Positions 44,447 to 55,950 of a stretch of DNA of 64,000 bases are shown piece after piece; the first letter of the stretch is position 1, and the number at the start of each line of letters is the position of its first letter. The stretch is from Duganella zoogloeoides. GTDB taxonomy: Bacteria; Pseudomonadota; Gammaproteobacteria; Burkholderiales; Burkholderiaceae_D. Position numbers and translations under genes: made by a program. Where the stretch lies: NCBI RefSeq assembly GCF_034479515.1, contig NZ_CP140152.1:3968001-4032000 (forward strand). Reading direction: 5' to 3'. The notes beneath the pieces were generated by a model, which searched no databases, was not told where the DNA came from, and saw only the letters and a program-made list of their open reading frames with translations.

Positions 44447-45951
44447 TAGGTAGCCAGCGTCACTTTCATGGCGGCGGCGCACACGGCCAGCAGCGGGCCT
44501 GGCAGCACGCCCAGCGCCAGGATGGCGACGCCGTTCAGGCTCAGGACCACTTTCATGTCGGCCGGTGCATCGAGCGGTGCGCTGTCCACCGGCTCGTCGA
44601 ACCACATGGTTTTGACGATGCGCAGGTAGTAGTAGGCGCCGATCAGCGAGAACATCACCGCGATGATGGTCAGCCATACCTGGCCGGTACCCAATACTGC
44701 GTTCAGTACCGAGAACTTGGCGGCAAAGCCGACCAGCGGTGGCACGCCGGCCATCGAGAACATCATGATGGTCATCATCAGCGCGAACCAGCCGCTGCGC
44801 TTGCCCAGGCCCTTGAAGTCGGCGATGTTGTCGGCGTCGAAACCGGCGCGCGACAGCAGCATCAGCAGGCCGAAGGTGCCCACGGTGGTCAGCACATAGG
44901 TAACCACGTAGAACATCGATGCGCTGTAGGCCGCTTCCATGCCGCCGGTACCGACGGTGGTGCCCACGCCAGCCAGCAGGCCCAGCAGCACGAAGCCGAT
45001 TTGCGCGATGGTGGAATATGCGAGCATACGTTTCAGGTTGGTCTGGGCGATGGCGGTCAGGTTACCGATCACCAGCGACATCACGGCCAGGACCATCAAC
45101 ATTTGCTGCCAGTCGCCTGCCAGCGGCAGCAGGCCTTCCACCAGCAGGCGGATGCAGACGGCAAAGGTGGCGATCTTCGGTGCGCCGCCCAGCAGCAGGG
45201 TCACTGCGGTTGGCGAACCTTCGTACACGTCCGGTACCCACATGTGGAATGGCACGGCGCCCAGTTTGAATGCCAGGCCAGCGACCAGGAACACGATACC
45301 GAACACCAGGATGGTCGGCTTGATGGTGCCGGCAGCAACGGCAGCCGCCACTTTCGAGATTTCCAGCGAGCCGGTAGCGCCGTACAGCATCGACATGCCG
45401 TACAGCAGGAAGCCCGAAGCCAGAGCGCCGAGGACGAAGTACTTCATCGCCGCTTCGGTGGCCTTGTGATTGTCACGGCGCAGCGCGACCAGCGCGTACA
45501 GCGACAGCGACATCAGTTCCACACCGAGGTAGATGGTGAGGAAGTGCGAGCCGGAGATCATGATCATCTGGCCCAGGCCGGCGAACAGCGCCAGGACATA
45601 GAACTCGCCGCCCAGGTTGCCGGTCATCATGCCGCGCTGGGTGGTGTACTGGCGCGAATAAATCAGGGTCAGACCCAGTGCCAGGTACGTAAACAGCTTG
45701 AGCAGGTTCGACATCGGGTCGGAGACGTACATGCCGTTGAACGTGTACGTGGTGGTGCCGGCCATGAAATCGCCGTAGCTGATGGTCGCGCAAACGGCCA
45801 GCAGTGCCAGCGACAGCAGGTACGTGATCGAGCGCTTGGACTCCGACAGGTACATGTCGACCAACAGCAATAGCGAAGCGCCGACGATCATCGTGACCTC
45901 GGCATACGCCGGGGCGATGTTGAACGCCTCTTGTGGAATAGGTGTAATCAT
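44446..45951 (-). CDS. nuoN: NADH-quinone oxidoreductase subunit N
   Basis: 501 residues, 14 predicted helices, one of the three antiporter-like proton-pumping subunits of complex I. The core phrase VFLVAGLAFKLGAVPFHMWVPDVYEGSPTAVTLLL holds the conserved Lys and the loop next to it; another is NLKRMLAYSTIAQIGFVLLG. It is the last of the 14 nuo genes, 36 bp after nuoM. Confidence 0.97.
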   Translation of the reverse strand: MITPIPQEAFNIAPAYAEVTMIVGASLLLLVDMYLSESKRSITYLLSLALLAVCATISYGDFMAGTTTYTFNGMYVSDPMSNLLKLFTYLALGLTLIYSRQYTTQRGMMTGNLGGEFYVLALFAGLGQMIMISGSHFLTIYLGVELMSLSLYALVALRRDNHKATEAAMKYFVLGALASGFLLYGMSMLYGATGSLEISKVAAAVAAGTIKPTILVFGIVFLVAGLAFKLGAVPFHMWVPDVYEGSPTAVTLLLGGAPKIATFAVCIRLLVEGLLPLAGDWQQMLMVLAVMSLVIGNLTAIAQTNLKRMLAYSTIAQIGFVLLGLLAGVGTTVGTGGMEAAYSASMFYVVTYVLTTVGTFGLLMLLSRAGFDADNIADFKGLGKRSGWFALMMTIMMFSMAGVPPLVGFAAKFSVLNAVLGTGQVWLTIIAVMFSLIGAYYYLRIVKTMWFDEPVDSAPLDAPADMKVVLSLNGVAILALGVLPGPLLAVCAAAMKVTLAT

Positions 45952-45987
45952 TAGGATTTTCTCGATGTTCCGGTGTTCAATTTCATT

Positions 45988-47487
45988 TTAAGGCAACTTG
46001 CTTTTGGCAACATGGGCCAGCAGGTCGGCCACCGACGTTTGCATGGTGTCGGTGAACGGCGCCGGGTACAGGCCCATGTACAGCACAGCAATCGCCAGCA
46101 CGCCCAGCATGAAGAACTCGCGTCCGTTCACGTCGACCAGTGCGGCCACATGGTGGTTGGTCACTTTGCCGAAGATCACGCGCTTGGCCATCCACAGCGA
46201 GTAAGCCGCGCCGAAGATCAGCGCCGTGGCAGCCAGCAGGCCAATCCAGAAGTTGTACTGCACTGCGCCCAGGATCACCATGAACTCGCCGACGAAGCCG
46301 GAGGTTGCTGGCAGGCCGCAGTTGGCCATCGAGAAGAACACGAACAGTGCTGCGAACTTCGGCATCTTGTTGACCACACCACCGTAGTCGGCGATCTGGC
46401 GCGAGTGGGCCTGGTCGTACAGCACACCGATACACAGGAACATGGCGCCCGAGATGAAGCCGTGCGAAATCATTTGCACGATACCGCCCTGCACGCCGAT
46501 CGGGTTGAAGATGAAGAAGCCCAGGGTGACAAAGCCCATGTGCGCAATCGACGAGTACGCCACCAGTTTCTTCATGTCCTTCTGGACCAGGGCGACCAGG
46601 CCGATGTAGATCACGGCGATCAGCGACAGCGTGATCACGAAGCCCGACAGATAGTGCGACGCGTCAGGGGTGATCGGCAGCGAAAATCGGAGAAACCCGT
46701 AGGCCCCGAGTTTCAGCATGATCGCGGCCAGCACGGCGGAACCGCCGGTCGGCGCTTCCACGTGGACGTCCGGCAGCCAGGTGTGGACCGGGAACATCGG
46801 TACCTTCACGGCAAACGCCATGAAGAACGCGGCAAAGATGAAGATCTGTTCCTTCATCGTCAACGGCGCCAGGTGCCAGTCGAGGATGTTGAAGCTGCCG
46901 GTGGTGCGGTACAGGTAGATGATCGCAACGAGCGTGAGCAGCGAACCGAAGAACGTGTACAGGAAGAACTTGAACGATGCGTACACGCGGTTTTCACCGC
47001 CCCACACGCCGATGATGATGTACATCGGGATCAGGGTCGCTTCGAAGAAGAAGTAGAACAGCAGGCCGTCCATGGCGCAGAACACGCCGATCATCAGGCC
47101 GGACAGGATCAGGAACGCGCCCATGTACTGCGCGACGCGCGACTGGATCACCTGCCAGGCCGAGATCACCACGATCACCGTGATGAAGGCGGTCAGCGGC
47201 ACGAACCACAGCGACAGGCCGTCGATGCCCAGCGAGTAGTAGATGTTGAAAGTATCGATCCACTTGCTGCTTTCCACGAACTGCATGCCGTGGTGGGCAT
47301 TGTCGAAATTGGTAATCAGCGGAATCGTTGCTGCAAAGCTGACGATGGCGCCGATCAGCGCGCCGATACGTACCAGGCCGGCGTTGGTGTCGCGGCCGAG
47401 CGCCAGGATCAGCGCGCCGAACACGATCGGGAGCCAGATCGCCAGGCTCAGGTACGGAGGTAATGTAGATATGGTTGACTGCATCAT
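45988..47487 (-). CDS. nuoM: NADH-quinone oxidoreductase subunit M
   Basis: 499 residues, 14 helices, antiporter-like proton channel of complex I. Conserved features include FFFEATLIPMYIIIGVWGG (the helix-5 Glu), AVKVPMFPVHTWLPDVHVEAPTGGSAVLAAIMLKLGAYG split by Lys and His residues of the proton path, and DMKKLVAYSSIAHMGFVTLG. It lies 31 bp after nuoL. Confidence 0.97.
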   Translation of the reverse strand: MMQSTISTLPPYLSLAIWLPIVFGALILALGRDTNAGLVRIGALIGAIVSFAATIPLITNFDNAHHGMQFVESSKWIDTFNIYYSLGIDGLSLWFVPLTAFITVIVVISAWQVIQSRVAQYMGAFLILSGLMIGVFCAMDGLLFYFFFEATLIPMYIIIGVWGGENRVYASFKFFLYTFFGSLLTLVAIIYLYRTTGSFNILDWHLAPLTMKEQIFIFAAFFMAFAVKVPMFPVHTWLPDVHVEAPTGGSAVLAAIMLKLGAYGFLRFSLPITPDASHYLSGFVITLSLIAVIYIGLVALVQKDMKKLVAYSSIAHMGFVTLGFFIFNPIGVQGGIVQMISHGFISGAMFLCIGVLYDQAHSRQIADYGGVVNKMPKFAALFVFFSMANCGLPATSGFVGEFMVILGAVQYNFWIGLLAATALIFGAAYSLWMAKRVIFGKVTNHHVAALVDVNGREFFMLGVLAIAVLYMGLYPAPFTDTMQTSVADLLAHVAKSKLP

Positions 47488-47518
47488 GGTTTTCGTTATC
47501 TCTATGCGTATCAGCTAA

Positions 47519-49639
47519 TTAAGCGTGCCAAAACGGCAGGAAGTAGACCAGGAACCCCAGGATGCCCAGGATCATCACGAAGGCGTAGTGGTAGATGTAA
47601 CCCGTCTGTCCCAAACGTGCCAGCTTCGAGAACCAGTTCACGACCTTGGCGCTGCCGTTGACCAGCAGGCCGTCGATCAGGGTCTTGTCGCCGACATTCC
47701 ACAAGCCGTTGCCCAGCAGGCGGGCACCGCCGGCGAACACCACCTCGTTGAACTTGTCCATGTAGTACTTGTTCTCGAGCAGCGTGTGCACTGCAGTGAA
47801 CTTGGCGAAGAACCAGGCCGGTACTCGTGGATTGATCATGTAGCAGTAGTATGCGCTGGCCACACCGGCAATTGCCAGCCACAGCGGCGCGGTCCTCAGC
47901 GAGTGGATCGCCATCGCCATGGCGCCGTGGAACTCTTCGCCCAGGATTTCCATGGCCTTGTGGTTTTCACCGACGAAGATCACGTTCTTGAAGAAGTCGC
48001 CGTGCAGCATCGGGCCGATGGCCAGGTAGCCGATGATGACCGAAGGAATCGCCAGCATCACCAGCGGGAACCAGACCACGAATGGCGATTCGTGCGGTTT
48101 CTGGCCAGGCTCCAGGCCGTGGTGGGCGTGGTCGTCTTCGTCTTCCTCGTGGTGGTCGTCATGACCATGAGCATCGTGGGCATCATGCGCACCGTGGGCA
48201 GCTTTCGGTGCGTGCTTGTCATCATGGTGGTGGGCATCGTGACCGTGGGCATGGGCCTGGCCGAAACGCTCTTTACCGTGGAACACCAGGAAGTACATGC
48301 GGAACGAGTAGAACGCGGTCACGAACACACCCGCCAGTACGGCGAAGTTGGCAAAGCCGGCGCCCCAGATGTGGGTCTCGTGCACGGCTTCGATGATCGA
48401 GTCTTTCGAGTAGAAACCCGAGAAGAACGGCGTACCGATCAGTGCCAGCGAACCGAGCAGCGACGTGATCCAGGTGATCGGCATGTATTTACGCAGGCCG
48501 CCCATGTTGCGGATGTCCTGGTCGTGGTGCATGCCGATGATGACCGAACCGGCGCCCAGGAACAGCAGTGCCTTGAAGAATGCGTGGGTCATCAGGTGGA
48601 ACACGGCCACCGAGTAAGCGGAGCAACCCAAAGCCACGGTCATGTAGCCGAGCTGCGACAGCGTGGAGTAAGCCACCACGCGCTTGATGTCGTTCTGGAT
48701 GATGCCCAGGAAGCCCATGAACAGCGCGGTAATCGAACCGATCACCAGGATGAACGACAGCGCGGTGTCCGACAGTTCGAACAGCGGCGACATGCGCGAC
48801 ACCATGAAGATGCCGGCGGTAACCATGGTTGCAGCGTGGATCAGTGCCGAGATCGGGGTAGGACCTTCCATCGAGTCCGGCAGCCATACGTGCAGCGGGA
48901 ACTGCGCCGATTTACCCATGGCGCCGATGAACAGGCAGATGCAGGCAACGGTCAGCAGCGCCCAGTCGGTGCCAGGCAAGGTCAACAGCGCCAGTTCGTC
49001 CTTCTTGGCGAATACTTCCTGGTAGTTCATGGTGCCGGCGTACGCCAGCAGCAGGCCGATACCGAGGATGAAGCCGAAGTCGCCCACGCGGTTGACCAGG
49101 AACGCCTTCATGTTGGCGATGATCGCGGTCGGACGCTTGTACCAGAAACCGATCAGGAGGTACGAGACCAGGCCCACTGCTTCCCAGCCGAAGAACAGCT
49201 GCAGGAAGTTGTTGGCCATGACCAGCATCAGCATCGAGAACGTGAACAGCGAGATGTACGAGAAGAAGCGGTTATAGCCTTCGTCTTCGGCCATGTAGCC
49301 GATGGTGTAGATGTGCACCATCAGCGACACGAACGTGACCACGCACATCATCATCGCCGACAGCGTATCGATCTGGAAGCCGACCTCGAAGTTGATGCCG
49401 GCCACCGTCATCCAGTGGTAGACGGTGCCGTTGTACGTGGCGCCGTTCAGCACCTCGTTGAACGTCATCGCCGACAGGATGAAGGCGATCAGCACGCCCA
49501 GGATGGTGGCCGTGTGCGACGTTTTGCGTCCCACGACATTGCCAAAAAATTTGGTTCCTAACAAACCCGCAATCGCGGAGCCGACCAGCGGCGCCAGAGG
49601 TACGGCCAGTAGGAGGTTAGGGTTGAGAGTACCCGCCAT
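47519..49639 (-). CDS. nuoL: NADH-quinone oxidoreductase subunit L with His-rich insertion
   Basis: 706 residues, the largest proton-pumping subunit of complex I, with the lateral amphipathic helix at its C-terminus. Family marks are NNFLQLFFGWEAVGLVSYLLIGF, AQFPLHVWLPDSMEGPTPISALIHAATMVTAG and DIKRVVAYSTLSQLGYM. Between about residues 458 and 516 there is a long insertion extremely rich in His and Asp (HAHGHDAHHHDD, later HGHDDHHEEDEDDHAHH), longer than in E. coli. It lies before the helix FVVWFPLVMLAIPSVIIG. Function of the insertion is unknown; metal binding is possible. It follows nuoK after 47 bp. Confidence 0.97.
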   Translation of the reverse strand: MAGTLNPNLLLAVPLAPLVGSAIAGLLGTKFFGNVVGRKTSHTATILGVLIAFILSAMTFNEVLNGATYNGTVYHWMTVAGINFEVGFQIDTLSAMMMCVVTFVSLMVHIYTIGYMAEDEGYNRFFSYISLFTFSMLMLVMANNFLQLFFGWEAVGLVSYLLIGFWYKRPTAIIANMKAFLVNRVGDFGFILGIGLLLAYAGTMNYQEVFAKKDELALLTLPGTDWALLTVACICLFIGAMGKSAQFPLHVWLPDSMEGPTPISALIHAATMVTAGIFMVSRMSPLFELSDTALSFILVIGSITALFMGFLGIIQNDIKRVVAYSTLSQLGYMTVALGCSAYSVAVFHLMTHAFFKALLFLGAGSVIIGMHHDQDIRNMGGLRKYMPITWITSLLGSLALIGTPFFSGFYSKDSIIEAVHETHIWGAGFANFAVLAGVFVTAFYSFRMYFLVFHGKERFGQAHAHGHDAHHHDDKHAPKAAHGAHDAHDAHGHDDHHEEDEDDHAHHGLEPGQKPHESPFVVWFPLVMLAIPSVIIGYLAIGPMLHGDFFKNVIFVGENHKAMEILGEEFHGAMAMAIHSLRTAPLWLAIAGVASAYYCYMINPRVPAWFFAKFTAVHTLLENKYYMDKFNEVVFAGGARLLGNGLWNVGDKTLIDGLLVNGSAKVVNWFSKLARLGQTGYIYHYAFVMILGILGFLVYFLPFWHA

Positions 49640-49686
49640 GATGAACCTTAATCGTTATTTTTCGAAATGAGAACCAAGCCGCGGGA

Positions 49687-49995
49687 TTAACCCTTGAGCC
49701 TATCGAGGTCTTCCACATTGATGGTGTCCAGATTACGGAACAGCACCACCAGGATCGCGAGGCCGATCGCTGATTCAGCAGCGGCCACGGTCAGGATGAA
49801 GAAAACAAAGATCTGGCCGGCTGCGTCGCCCAGGTAGTGGGAGAACGCGATGAAATTCATGTTCACTGCCAGCAGCATCAGTTCGATGGCCATCAGCAGA
49901 ACGATGATGTTCTTGCGGTTCAGGAAAATACCAACGATCGAGATCGCGAACAGTATCGCGCCAAGAACCAGGTAGTGAGCAAGCGATAAAGTCAT
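49687..49995 (-). CDS. nuoK: NADH-quinone oxidoreductase subunit K
   Basis: 102 residues, three helices, with the conserved glutamates in [16 protein letters not shown] and [17 protein letters not shown]. It is part of the membrane arm of complex I linking the quinone site to the pumps. Its start overlaps the nuoJ stop by 4 bp. Confidence 0.97.
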   Translation of the reverse strand: MTLSLAHYLVLGAILFAISIVGIFLNRKNIIVLLMAIELMLLAVNMNFIAFSHYLGDAAGQIFVFFILTVAAAESAIGLAILVVLFRNLDTINVEDLDRLKG

Positions 49996-50630
49996 GGGGT
50001 CTCCTTATTCTCTGCCGAACCGGCCTCGACTTGTCCACGCGTGGTGACCGGGGCGATCTTGACGATCTTCAGGCGGTCGTTACGCTTGACGCGGACAGCG
50101 TCAGCCGGGTCGAAATGTTTGGTGTCCTTGCGCTTGCGCAGGGTCAGGGCCACGGCGGCAACGATGGCCACCAGCAGGATCGCCGCAGCGATCTCGAAGC
50201 CATAAACATATTTGGTGAAGATCAGGATGCCCAGTTCCTTGGTGCCGCCGATGTTACCGGCAGCAACGGCCTGGGTATCGAACGACAGGAACGACTTCCA
50301 CAGCACGGCAGCCATTTCCAGCACGATGATCACGCCGACAAAGCTCGCTACCGGCAGGTAGCTCCAGAAGTTTTCGCGCAGCCTGCCGGTGTCGATGTCT
50401 AGCATCATCACCACGAACAGGAACAGCACCATGACCGCGCCGACATAGACCAGCACCAGCACGATGGCCAGGAACTCGGCTTCGAGCAGCATCCAGATGC
50501 CGGCGGCCGAGAAGAACGCCAGCACCAGGAACAGGGCCGCGTGGACCGGATTGCGGGCCGTGATAACGCGCGTGGCAGCCAATATCATGATGGCTGCAAA
50601 GGCGTAGAACAAAGCAGTTTTAAATTCCAT
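49992..50630 (-). CDS. nuoJ: NADH-quinone oxidoreductase subunit J
   Basis: 212 residues, five helices. The conserved helix-3 region [23 protein letters not shown] is present, the site of the pi-bulge in known structures. The C-terminal tail after the last helix is charged and longer than in E. coli, as in other betaproteobacteria. A 97-bp gap separates it from nuoI upstream, the largest inside the operon; I see no gene there. Confidence 0.96.
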   Translation of the reverse strand: MEFKTALFYAFAAIMILAATRVITARNPVHAALFLVLAFFSAAGIWMLLEAEFLAIVLVLVYVGAVMVLFLFVVMMLDIDTGRLRENFWSYLPVASFVGVIIVLEMAAVLWKSFLSFDTQAVAAGNIGGTKELGILIFTKYVYGFEIAAAILLVAIVAAVALTLRKRKDTKHFDPADAVRVKRNDRLKIVKIAPVTTRGQVEAGSAENKETP

Positions 50631-50727
50631 AACTAACCCAAGAGACGTACAGTTTTTGTTTGAACCACCACTGCGGCGGAGAAGGCGCTAGCCGATGTTG
50701 CCGGCCTGCGCCCTGCCCCGCCTGTCG

Positions 50728-51216
50728 TCAGCGGTAAGGAGCGTCCGCGGCGCGTGCTTCGGCAATCTGGTTTTCGTAACGATCGCCCACGGCCAACAGC
50801 ATTTCCTTGGTGTAGTACAGGTCGCCGCGTTTTTCGCCGTGGTATTCCAGCACGTGCGTTTCGACGATCGAATCGACCGGGCACGACTCTTCGCAGAAAC
50901 CGCAGAAGATGCACTTGGTCAGGTCGATGTCGTAACGCGTGGTGCGGCGCGAACCGTCGTCGCGCTGCTCCGATTCAATCGTGATCGCCATCGCCGGGCA
51001 CACTGCTTCGCACAGTTTGCAGGCGATGCAGCGCTCTTCCCCGTTCGGGTAGCGGCGCAGTGCATGCAGGCCACGGAAGCGCGGCGACATCGGCGTCTTC
51101 TCTTCCGGGTACTGCACGGTGATCTTGCGCGAGAACATATACTTGCCCGTCAGCGCCATCCCTTTGATCAGTTCGGTCAGCATGAAGCTGCCGATGAAGT
51201 CTTTTAAGCGTTCCAT
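50728..51216 (-). CDS. nuoI: NADH-quinone oxidoreductase subunit I
   Basis: 162 residues, the ferredoxin-like subunit carrying clusters N6a and N6b. Two CxxCxxCxxxCP motifs are intact: [20 protein letters not shown] and [20 protein letters not shown]. It passes electrons from NuoG to NuoB. It lies 13 bp after nuoH. Confidence 0.97.
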   Translation of the reverse strand: MERLKDFIGSFMLTELIKGMALTGKYMFSRKITVQYPEEKTPMSPRFRGLHALRRYPNGEERCIACKLCEAVCPAMAITIESEQRDDGSRRTTRYDIDLTKCIFCGFCEESCPVDSIVETHVLEYHGEKRGDLYYTKEMLLAVGDRYENQIAEARAADAPYR

Positions 51217-51229
51217 TTGTGTCTCTTCC

Positions 51230-52315
51230 TTAGTTCCAGATATTCCATGGGGAATGCATCCAACCAGCCACGAACACCAGGTACACCAGGGTCAGCGGAA
51301 TGAACACTTTCCAGCCCAGACGCATGATCTGGTCGTAACGGTAGCGTGGGAAAGTACCGCGCACCCAGATGAAGACGGACACCAGGAAGAACGTCTTGGC
51401 GAACAACCAGAAGAAGCCGCCGAAACCGCCCCAGAATTCCAGGAACGCAAACGGTGCCGACCAGCCGCCGAGGAACATGATCGATGCCAAGGCCGCGATC
51501 AGGATCATGTTGGCGTATTCGGCCAGCATGAACATGGCGTACGCCATACCCGAGTATTCGACCATGTGACCGGCAACGATTTCCGACTCGCCTTCGACCA
51601 CGTCGAACGGGTGGCGGTTACATTCGGCCAGGCCCGAGGTCAGGTACACCACGAACAGCGGCAGCAGCGGCAGCCAGTTCCACGACAGGAAGTTCACGCC
51701 ATGCGAAGCCATCGTACCGGCCTGCTGGCTGGCGACGATATCGCCGAAGTTGAGCGAACCGGTAATCATCAGCACCACGACCAGCACGAAGCCCATCGGG
51801 ATTTCGTACGAAATCATTTGTGCCGAAGCGCGCATTGCACCCATGAACGAGTACTTCGAGTTCGACGCCCAGCCGGCGATGATGATGCCGTAGACTTCCA
51901 TCGACGTAATCGCCATCAGCAGCAGCAGGCCGGCGTTCACATTGGCCAGCACGGCTTCGGGACCGAAAGGCACCACGGCCCAGGCAGCCAGCGCCGGCAT
52001 GATGGTCATGACCGGACCGATCACGAACAGGCCAGGATTGGCCTTGGCCGGGGTGATGATCTCTTTGAAGAGCAGTTTCAGTGCATCGGCGATCGGCTGC
52101 AGCAAGCCGCCGGGACCGACGCGGTTCGGGCCGATACGGATCTGGATGAAGCCGATCAGCTTGCGCTCCCACAGGGTCAGGTAAGCAACCAGGCCCATCA
52201 GTGGCAGCAGTACCACCACGATCTTGATCAGGTTCCAGACAATAGGCCAGACCGGGGCCAGCGGGCTGTTGGCGCCCAGGTCGTGCAACGTCGTGACGAA
52301 TTCAGGCAACGCCAT
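51230..52315 (-). CDS. nuoH: NADH-quinone oxidoreductase subunit H
   Basis: 361 residues, eight helices, the membrane subunit that forms the quinone chamber with NuoB and NuoD. Conserved loops are [40 protein letters not shown] (acidic funnel) and [20 protein letters not shown]. Its start overlaps the nuoG stop by one base. Confidence 0.97.
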   Translation of the reverse strand: MALPEFVTTLHDLGANSPLAPVWPIVWNLIKIVVVLLPLMGLVAYLTLWERKLIGFIQIRIGPNRVGPGGLLQPIADALKLLFKEIITPAKANPGLFVIGPVMTIMPALAAWAVVPFGPEAVLANVNAGLLLLMAITSMEVYGIIIAGWASNSKYSFMGAMRASAQMISYEIPMGFVLVVVLMITGSLNFGDIVASQQAGTMASHGVNFLSWNWLPLLPLFVVYLTSGLAECNRHPFDVVEGESEIVAGHMVEYSGMAYAMFMLAEYANMILIAALASIMFLGGWSAPFAFLEFWGGFGGFFWLFAKTFFLVSVFIWVRGTFPRYRYDQIMRLGWKVFIPLTLVYLVFVAGWMHSPWNIWN

Positions 52316-54636
52316 TATTTCACCTCTCCTGCTTTTTCAACGGTGATGGCACCGAACATGCTGCCCAGTGCAGCGGTCGAACGGTGGGCCGCAGCAACGC
52401 GCACGGCGTTCGCTGGCAGCTTGGCGTCAACGGTGGCAACCAGGACTGCGCTGCCGTTACCTTGCGTGACCTTGACGGTGTCGCCGGCCACCACGCCCAG
52501 CTGCTGCGCCAGTGCGCTCGACAGGTGCGCTTTCGGCGCAGCCGCGTCGGCCATCTTTTGCAGCGACTCGGCACGGCGCACCACGGCGTCGGCGAAGTAG
52601 ATCGGCACGTCGGCGATACGTTCCACGCCGGTCGAGACCGAGGTCGAAGCCACGGCAGCTTGCGCAGCCTTGTTGTTGAGCTTGGCAGCAACGTCGAAGT
52701 TGCCGGCGCCCAGCACTTCGTCGCGGATCGCTTCCGAGGTGTCGTAGTCGAAACCGGACAGGCCGAGGATGTTACCCAGCACGCGCAGCACTTTCCAGGC
52801 AGGGCGGGTTTCCAGCAGCGGCTTGACGGTGCCGTTGAAGCTTTGCGCACGGCCTTCGCAATTGACGAACGTACCCGAGGTTTCGCTGAACGGCGAGACC
52901 GGCAGCAGCACGTCGGCGTAGTCCATGCCGTGCTTGAAGGCGGACATGACCACGACCATTTCGGCCTTGTTCAGTGCGGCAATCGCGGCTTGCGGATTGT
53001 GTGCGTCCAGTTCCGGCTCGACGTTGAGCAGCACGTAGGCTTGCTTGGCTTCGGTGAATGCCGGCGCGGTGGCGCCGTTGGCGTTGACGATGTAAGCGCC
53101 GACCGTGTTGGCCGCTTCGGTCAGATAACCGAGCGTGGCGCCAGTCTGCTCGGCCAGCCACTGGGCCGCTGCGTGCAGCGCGCCAGCTTGCGGGTGTTGC
53201 ACGGCAGCGTTACCGAGGAAGATACCTTTGCGCTCGCCCGACACCAGCGAAGCAGCCACTGCCTTGGCAGCGTCCGATGCTTCGATGCCGTCGAAACCGG
53301 CAGGTGCAGCCACCGACTTGGCGGCAGCAACGGCGGCGACGATTTGCGACAGGCTTGATAACCATTCGCTAGGAGCGGCGATGACTTTGCTCGACACATT
53401 CATCAGCAGGTCGTCGTCGGTGGCGTGCAGCACGGACAGCTTGGCGCCGCCCTTCACTGCCGCGCGCAGGCGGGTGGCCAGCAGCGGATGGTCCTTGCGC
53501 AGGAACGAGCCGATCACGAACGCGCGGTCGAGCTGACCGAAGTCGTTGATCGACATGCCCAGCCACGGCGTCACGCCTTGCAGCGAGAAGTCGGACTGGC
53601 GCAGACGGGTGTCAACGCTGGTCGAACCCATGGCGCGGGTGAGCTTTTGCAGCAGGTGCAGTTCTTCGAGCGTGGAGTGCGGCGTGGCCAGGGTGGCCAG
53701 CGCGTTCTCGCCATGCTCGTGGCGGATGTTTTTCAGGCCGTGCGCCACGTATTCGAGCGCGGTCTGCCAATCGACTTCTTTCCACTCGCCGCCTTGCTTG
53801 AGCATAGGCTGGGTCAGGCGGTCGGCGGCTTCCAGGCCTTCGTACGAGAAGCGGTCCTTGTCGGAAATCCAGCACTCGTTGACGGCGTCATTTTCCAGCG
53901 GCAGCACGCGCTTGACCTTGCCGCCCTTGACTTGCACGATCAGGTTAGCGCCCAGGCCGTCATGCGGCGAGACCGATTTGCGGCGCGACAGTTCCCACGA
54001 ACGGGCGCTGTAGCGGAATGGCTTCGACGTCAGCGCGCCGACCGGGCACAGGTCGATCATGTTGCCGGACATTTCCGAGTTGACGGTCTGGCCGACAAAC
54101 GAGGTGATTTCCGAGTGTTCGCCACGGCCGATCATGCCCAGTTCCATCACGCCGGCCACTTCCTGGCCAAAACGTACGCAACGGGTGCACTGGATGCAGC
54201 GCGCCATCTCCTGCATCGAGACCAGCGGGCCGGCGTCTTTCGGCACGACCACGCGCTTGTCTTCTTCGTAGCGCGATTCGCTCTTGCCGTAACCAACTGC
54301 CAAGTCTTGCAACTGGCACTCGCCGCCCTGATCGCAGATCGGGCAGTCCAGCGGGTGGTTAATCAAGAGGAATTCCATCACCGACTTCTGTGCCTGCACA
54401 GCCTTGTCGGACGCAGAACGCACGATCATGCCGGCCGATACCGGCGTGGCGCAGGCAGGCAGCGGCTTCGGTGCTTTTTCCACTTCGACCAGGCACATGC
54501 GGCAGTTGGCGGCGATCGACAATTTCTTGTGATAGCAGAAGTGCGGGATGTACGTCCCCAGCTTGTTGGCGGCGTCCATCACCATGCTACCAGCAGGGAC
54601 TTCGACTTTTTTGCCGTCTATTTCGATTTCAACCAT
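52315..54636 (-). CDS. nuoG: NADH-quinone oxidoreductase subunit G
   Basis: 773 residues, the large Fe-S subunit of the peripheral arm. N-terminal [2Fe-2S] N1b ligands are in PHFCYHKKL and NCRMCLVEV; the His-Cys3 cluster N5 is in [19 protein letters not shown]4 is in [10 protein letters not shown] and [10 protein letters not shown] see no further CxxCxxxC set for N7, so that cluster is probably absent. The C-terminal molybdopterin-like domain is degenerate, as in the family. It follows nuoF after 18 bp. Confidence 0.96.
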   Translation of the reverse strand: MVEIEIDGKKVEVPAGSMVMDAANKLGTYIPHFCYHKKLSIAANCRMCLVEVEKAPKPLPACATPVSAGMIVRSASDKAVQAQKSVMEFLLINHPLDCPICDQGGECQLQDLAVGYGKSESRYEEDKRVVVPKDAGPLVSMQEMARCIQCTRCVRFGQEVAGVMELGMIGRGEHSEITSFVGQTVNSEMSGNMIDLCPVGALTSKPFRYSARSWELSRRKSVSPHDGLGANLIVQVKGGKVKRVLPLENDAVNECWISDKDRFSYEGLEAADRLTQPMLKQGGEWKEVDWQTALEYVAHGLKNIRHEHGENALATLATPHSTLEELHLLQKLTRAMGSTSVDTRLRQSDFSLQGVTPWLGMSINDFGQLDRAFVIGSFLRKDHPLLATRLRAAVKGGAKLSVLHATDDDLLMNVSSKVIAAPSEWLSSLSQIVAAVAAAKSVAAPAGFDGIEASDAAKAVAASLVSGERKGIFLGNAAVQHPQAGALHAAAQWLAEQTGATLGYLTEAANTVGAYIVNANGATAPAFTEAKQAYVLLNVEPELDAHNPQAAIAALNKAEMVVVMSAFKHGMDYADVLLPVSPFSETSGTFVNCEGRAQSFNGTVKPLLETRPAWKVLRVLGNILGLSGFDYDTSEAIRDEVLGAGNFDVAAKLNNKAAQAAVASTSVSTGVERIADVPIYFADAVVRRAESLQKMADAAAPKAHLSSALAQQLGVVAGDTVKVTQGNGSAVLVATVDAKLPANAVRVAAAHRSTAALGSMFGAITVEKAGEVK

Positions 54637-54654
54637 GGTGATTGTTACCAGCTT

Positions 54655-55950
54655 TTAGATATATGCGGGCACACAGCAATTCTTGTGCTCGATATGGTGT
54701 TCAAATTCTTCGCGGAACTGCTTGATGAACGCACGCATCGGCATCGCCGCAGCGTCGCCCAGCGCGCAAATCGTGCGGCCCTGGATGTTGTCGCAAATGG
54801 AGTTCAGCACGTCCAGATCGGAAGCACGGCCCTGGCCGTTTTCGATGCGATGGATCATGCGGTACATCCAGCCCGTGCCTTCGCGGCAAGGGGTGCACTG
54901 GCCGCACGACTCTTCGAAATAGAAGTACGCCAGGCGTTCCATGGCCTTGACCATGCAACGGGTTTCGTCCATGACGATGACCGCGCCCGAACCGAGCATC
55001 GAGCCCGCCTTGGCGATCGAATCATAGTCGAGGTCGGTTTGCATCATGATCTCGCCACGGATCACCGGCGACGAGGAACCGCCAGGAATCACGGCCTTGA
55101 TCTTTTTGCCGCCGCGCATGCCGCCAGCGAGCTCGAGCAGCTTGGCAAACGGGGTGCCCAGCGGGACTTCGTAGTTGCCCGGACGTTCGACGTCGCCCGA
55201 GATCGAGAAGATCTTGGAACCGCCGTTGTTCGGACGACCGATGGCCAGGTATTTTTCCGGGCCCATGTTCAGGATGAACGGCACCGCTGCAAAGGTCTCG
55301 GTGTTGTTGATCGTGGTTGGCTTGCCGTACAGGCCGAACGACGCCGGGAACGGCGGCTTGAAGCGTGGCTGACCCTTCTTGCCTTCCAGGGATTCGAGCA
55401 GCGCAGTTTCTTCGCCGCAGATGTAGGCGCCGTAACCGTGGTGCGCGTGCAGCTGGAAGCTGAACTCGCTACCCATGATGTTGTTGCCCAGGAAGCCGGC
55501 AGCGCGCGCCTCTTCCAGCGCTTCTTCAAACAGCTGGTACTCGGCGAAAATTTCGCCGTGGATGTAGTTGTAGCCGACGGTGATGCCCATCGCGTACGCG
55601 CCGATGGCCATGCCTTCGATCAGTGCATGCGGGTTGTAACGGATGATGTCGCGGTCCTTGAAAGTGCCAGGCTCGCCCTCATCTGTATTACATACCAGGT
55701 ACTTCTGGCCCGGGAACTGACGGGGCATGAAGCTCCATTTCAGGCCGGTCGGGAAGCCCGCACCGCCACGGCCGCGCAGCGACGACGCTTTCAGGTCGGC
55801 GATGATCTGTTCCGGGGTGATCTTTTCTTCGATGATGCGGCGCAGGGCGCTGTAGCCGCCGCGCTTGACGTAATCTTCGAGGTGCCAGTTTTCGCCGTCG
55901 AGGCCGGCGAGAATGACAGGATCGATGTGACGATTGTGGAGTGACGTCAT
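54655..55950 (-). CDS. nuoF: NADH-quinone oxidoreductase subunit F (FMN, NADH site)
   Basis: 431 residues, the NADH-oxidising subunit. The FMN/NADH binding loops are [19 protein letters not shown] and [16 protein letters not shown]. The [4Fe-4S] N3 ligands are in [15 protein letters not shown] plus a later Cys ([15 protein letters not shown]). Its start overlaps the end of nuoE by 4 bp. Confidence 0.97.
   Translation of the reverse strand: MTSLHNRHIDPVILAGLDGENWHLEDYVKRGGYSALRRIIEEKITPEQIIADLKASSLRGRGGAGFPTGLKWSFMPRQFPGQKYLVCNTDEGEPGTFKDRDIIRYNPHALIEGMAIGAYAMGITVGYNYIHGEIFAEYQLFEEALEEARAAGFLGNNIMGSEFSFQLHAHHGYGAYICGEETALLESLEGKKGQPRFKPPFPASFGLYGKPTTINNTETFAAVPFILNMGPEKYLAIGRPNNGGSKIFSISGDVERPGNYEVPLGTPFAKLLELAGGMRGGKKIKAVIPGGSSSPVIRGEIMMQTDLDYDSIAKAGSMLGSGAVIVMDETRCMVKAMERLAYFYFEESCGQCTPCREGTGWMYRMIHRIENGQGRASDLDVLNSICDNIQGRTICALGDAAAMPMRAFIKQFREEFEHHIEHKNCCVPAYI

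Noticed and set aside
47525..49561. A 678-residue open frame on the plus strand, opposite nuoL
   Set aside because: It mirrors the conserved nuoL frame and has no recognisable motif; it is an antisense artefact.
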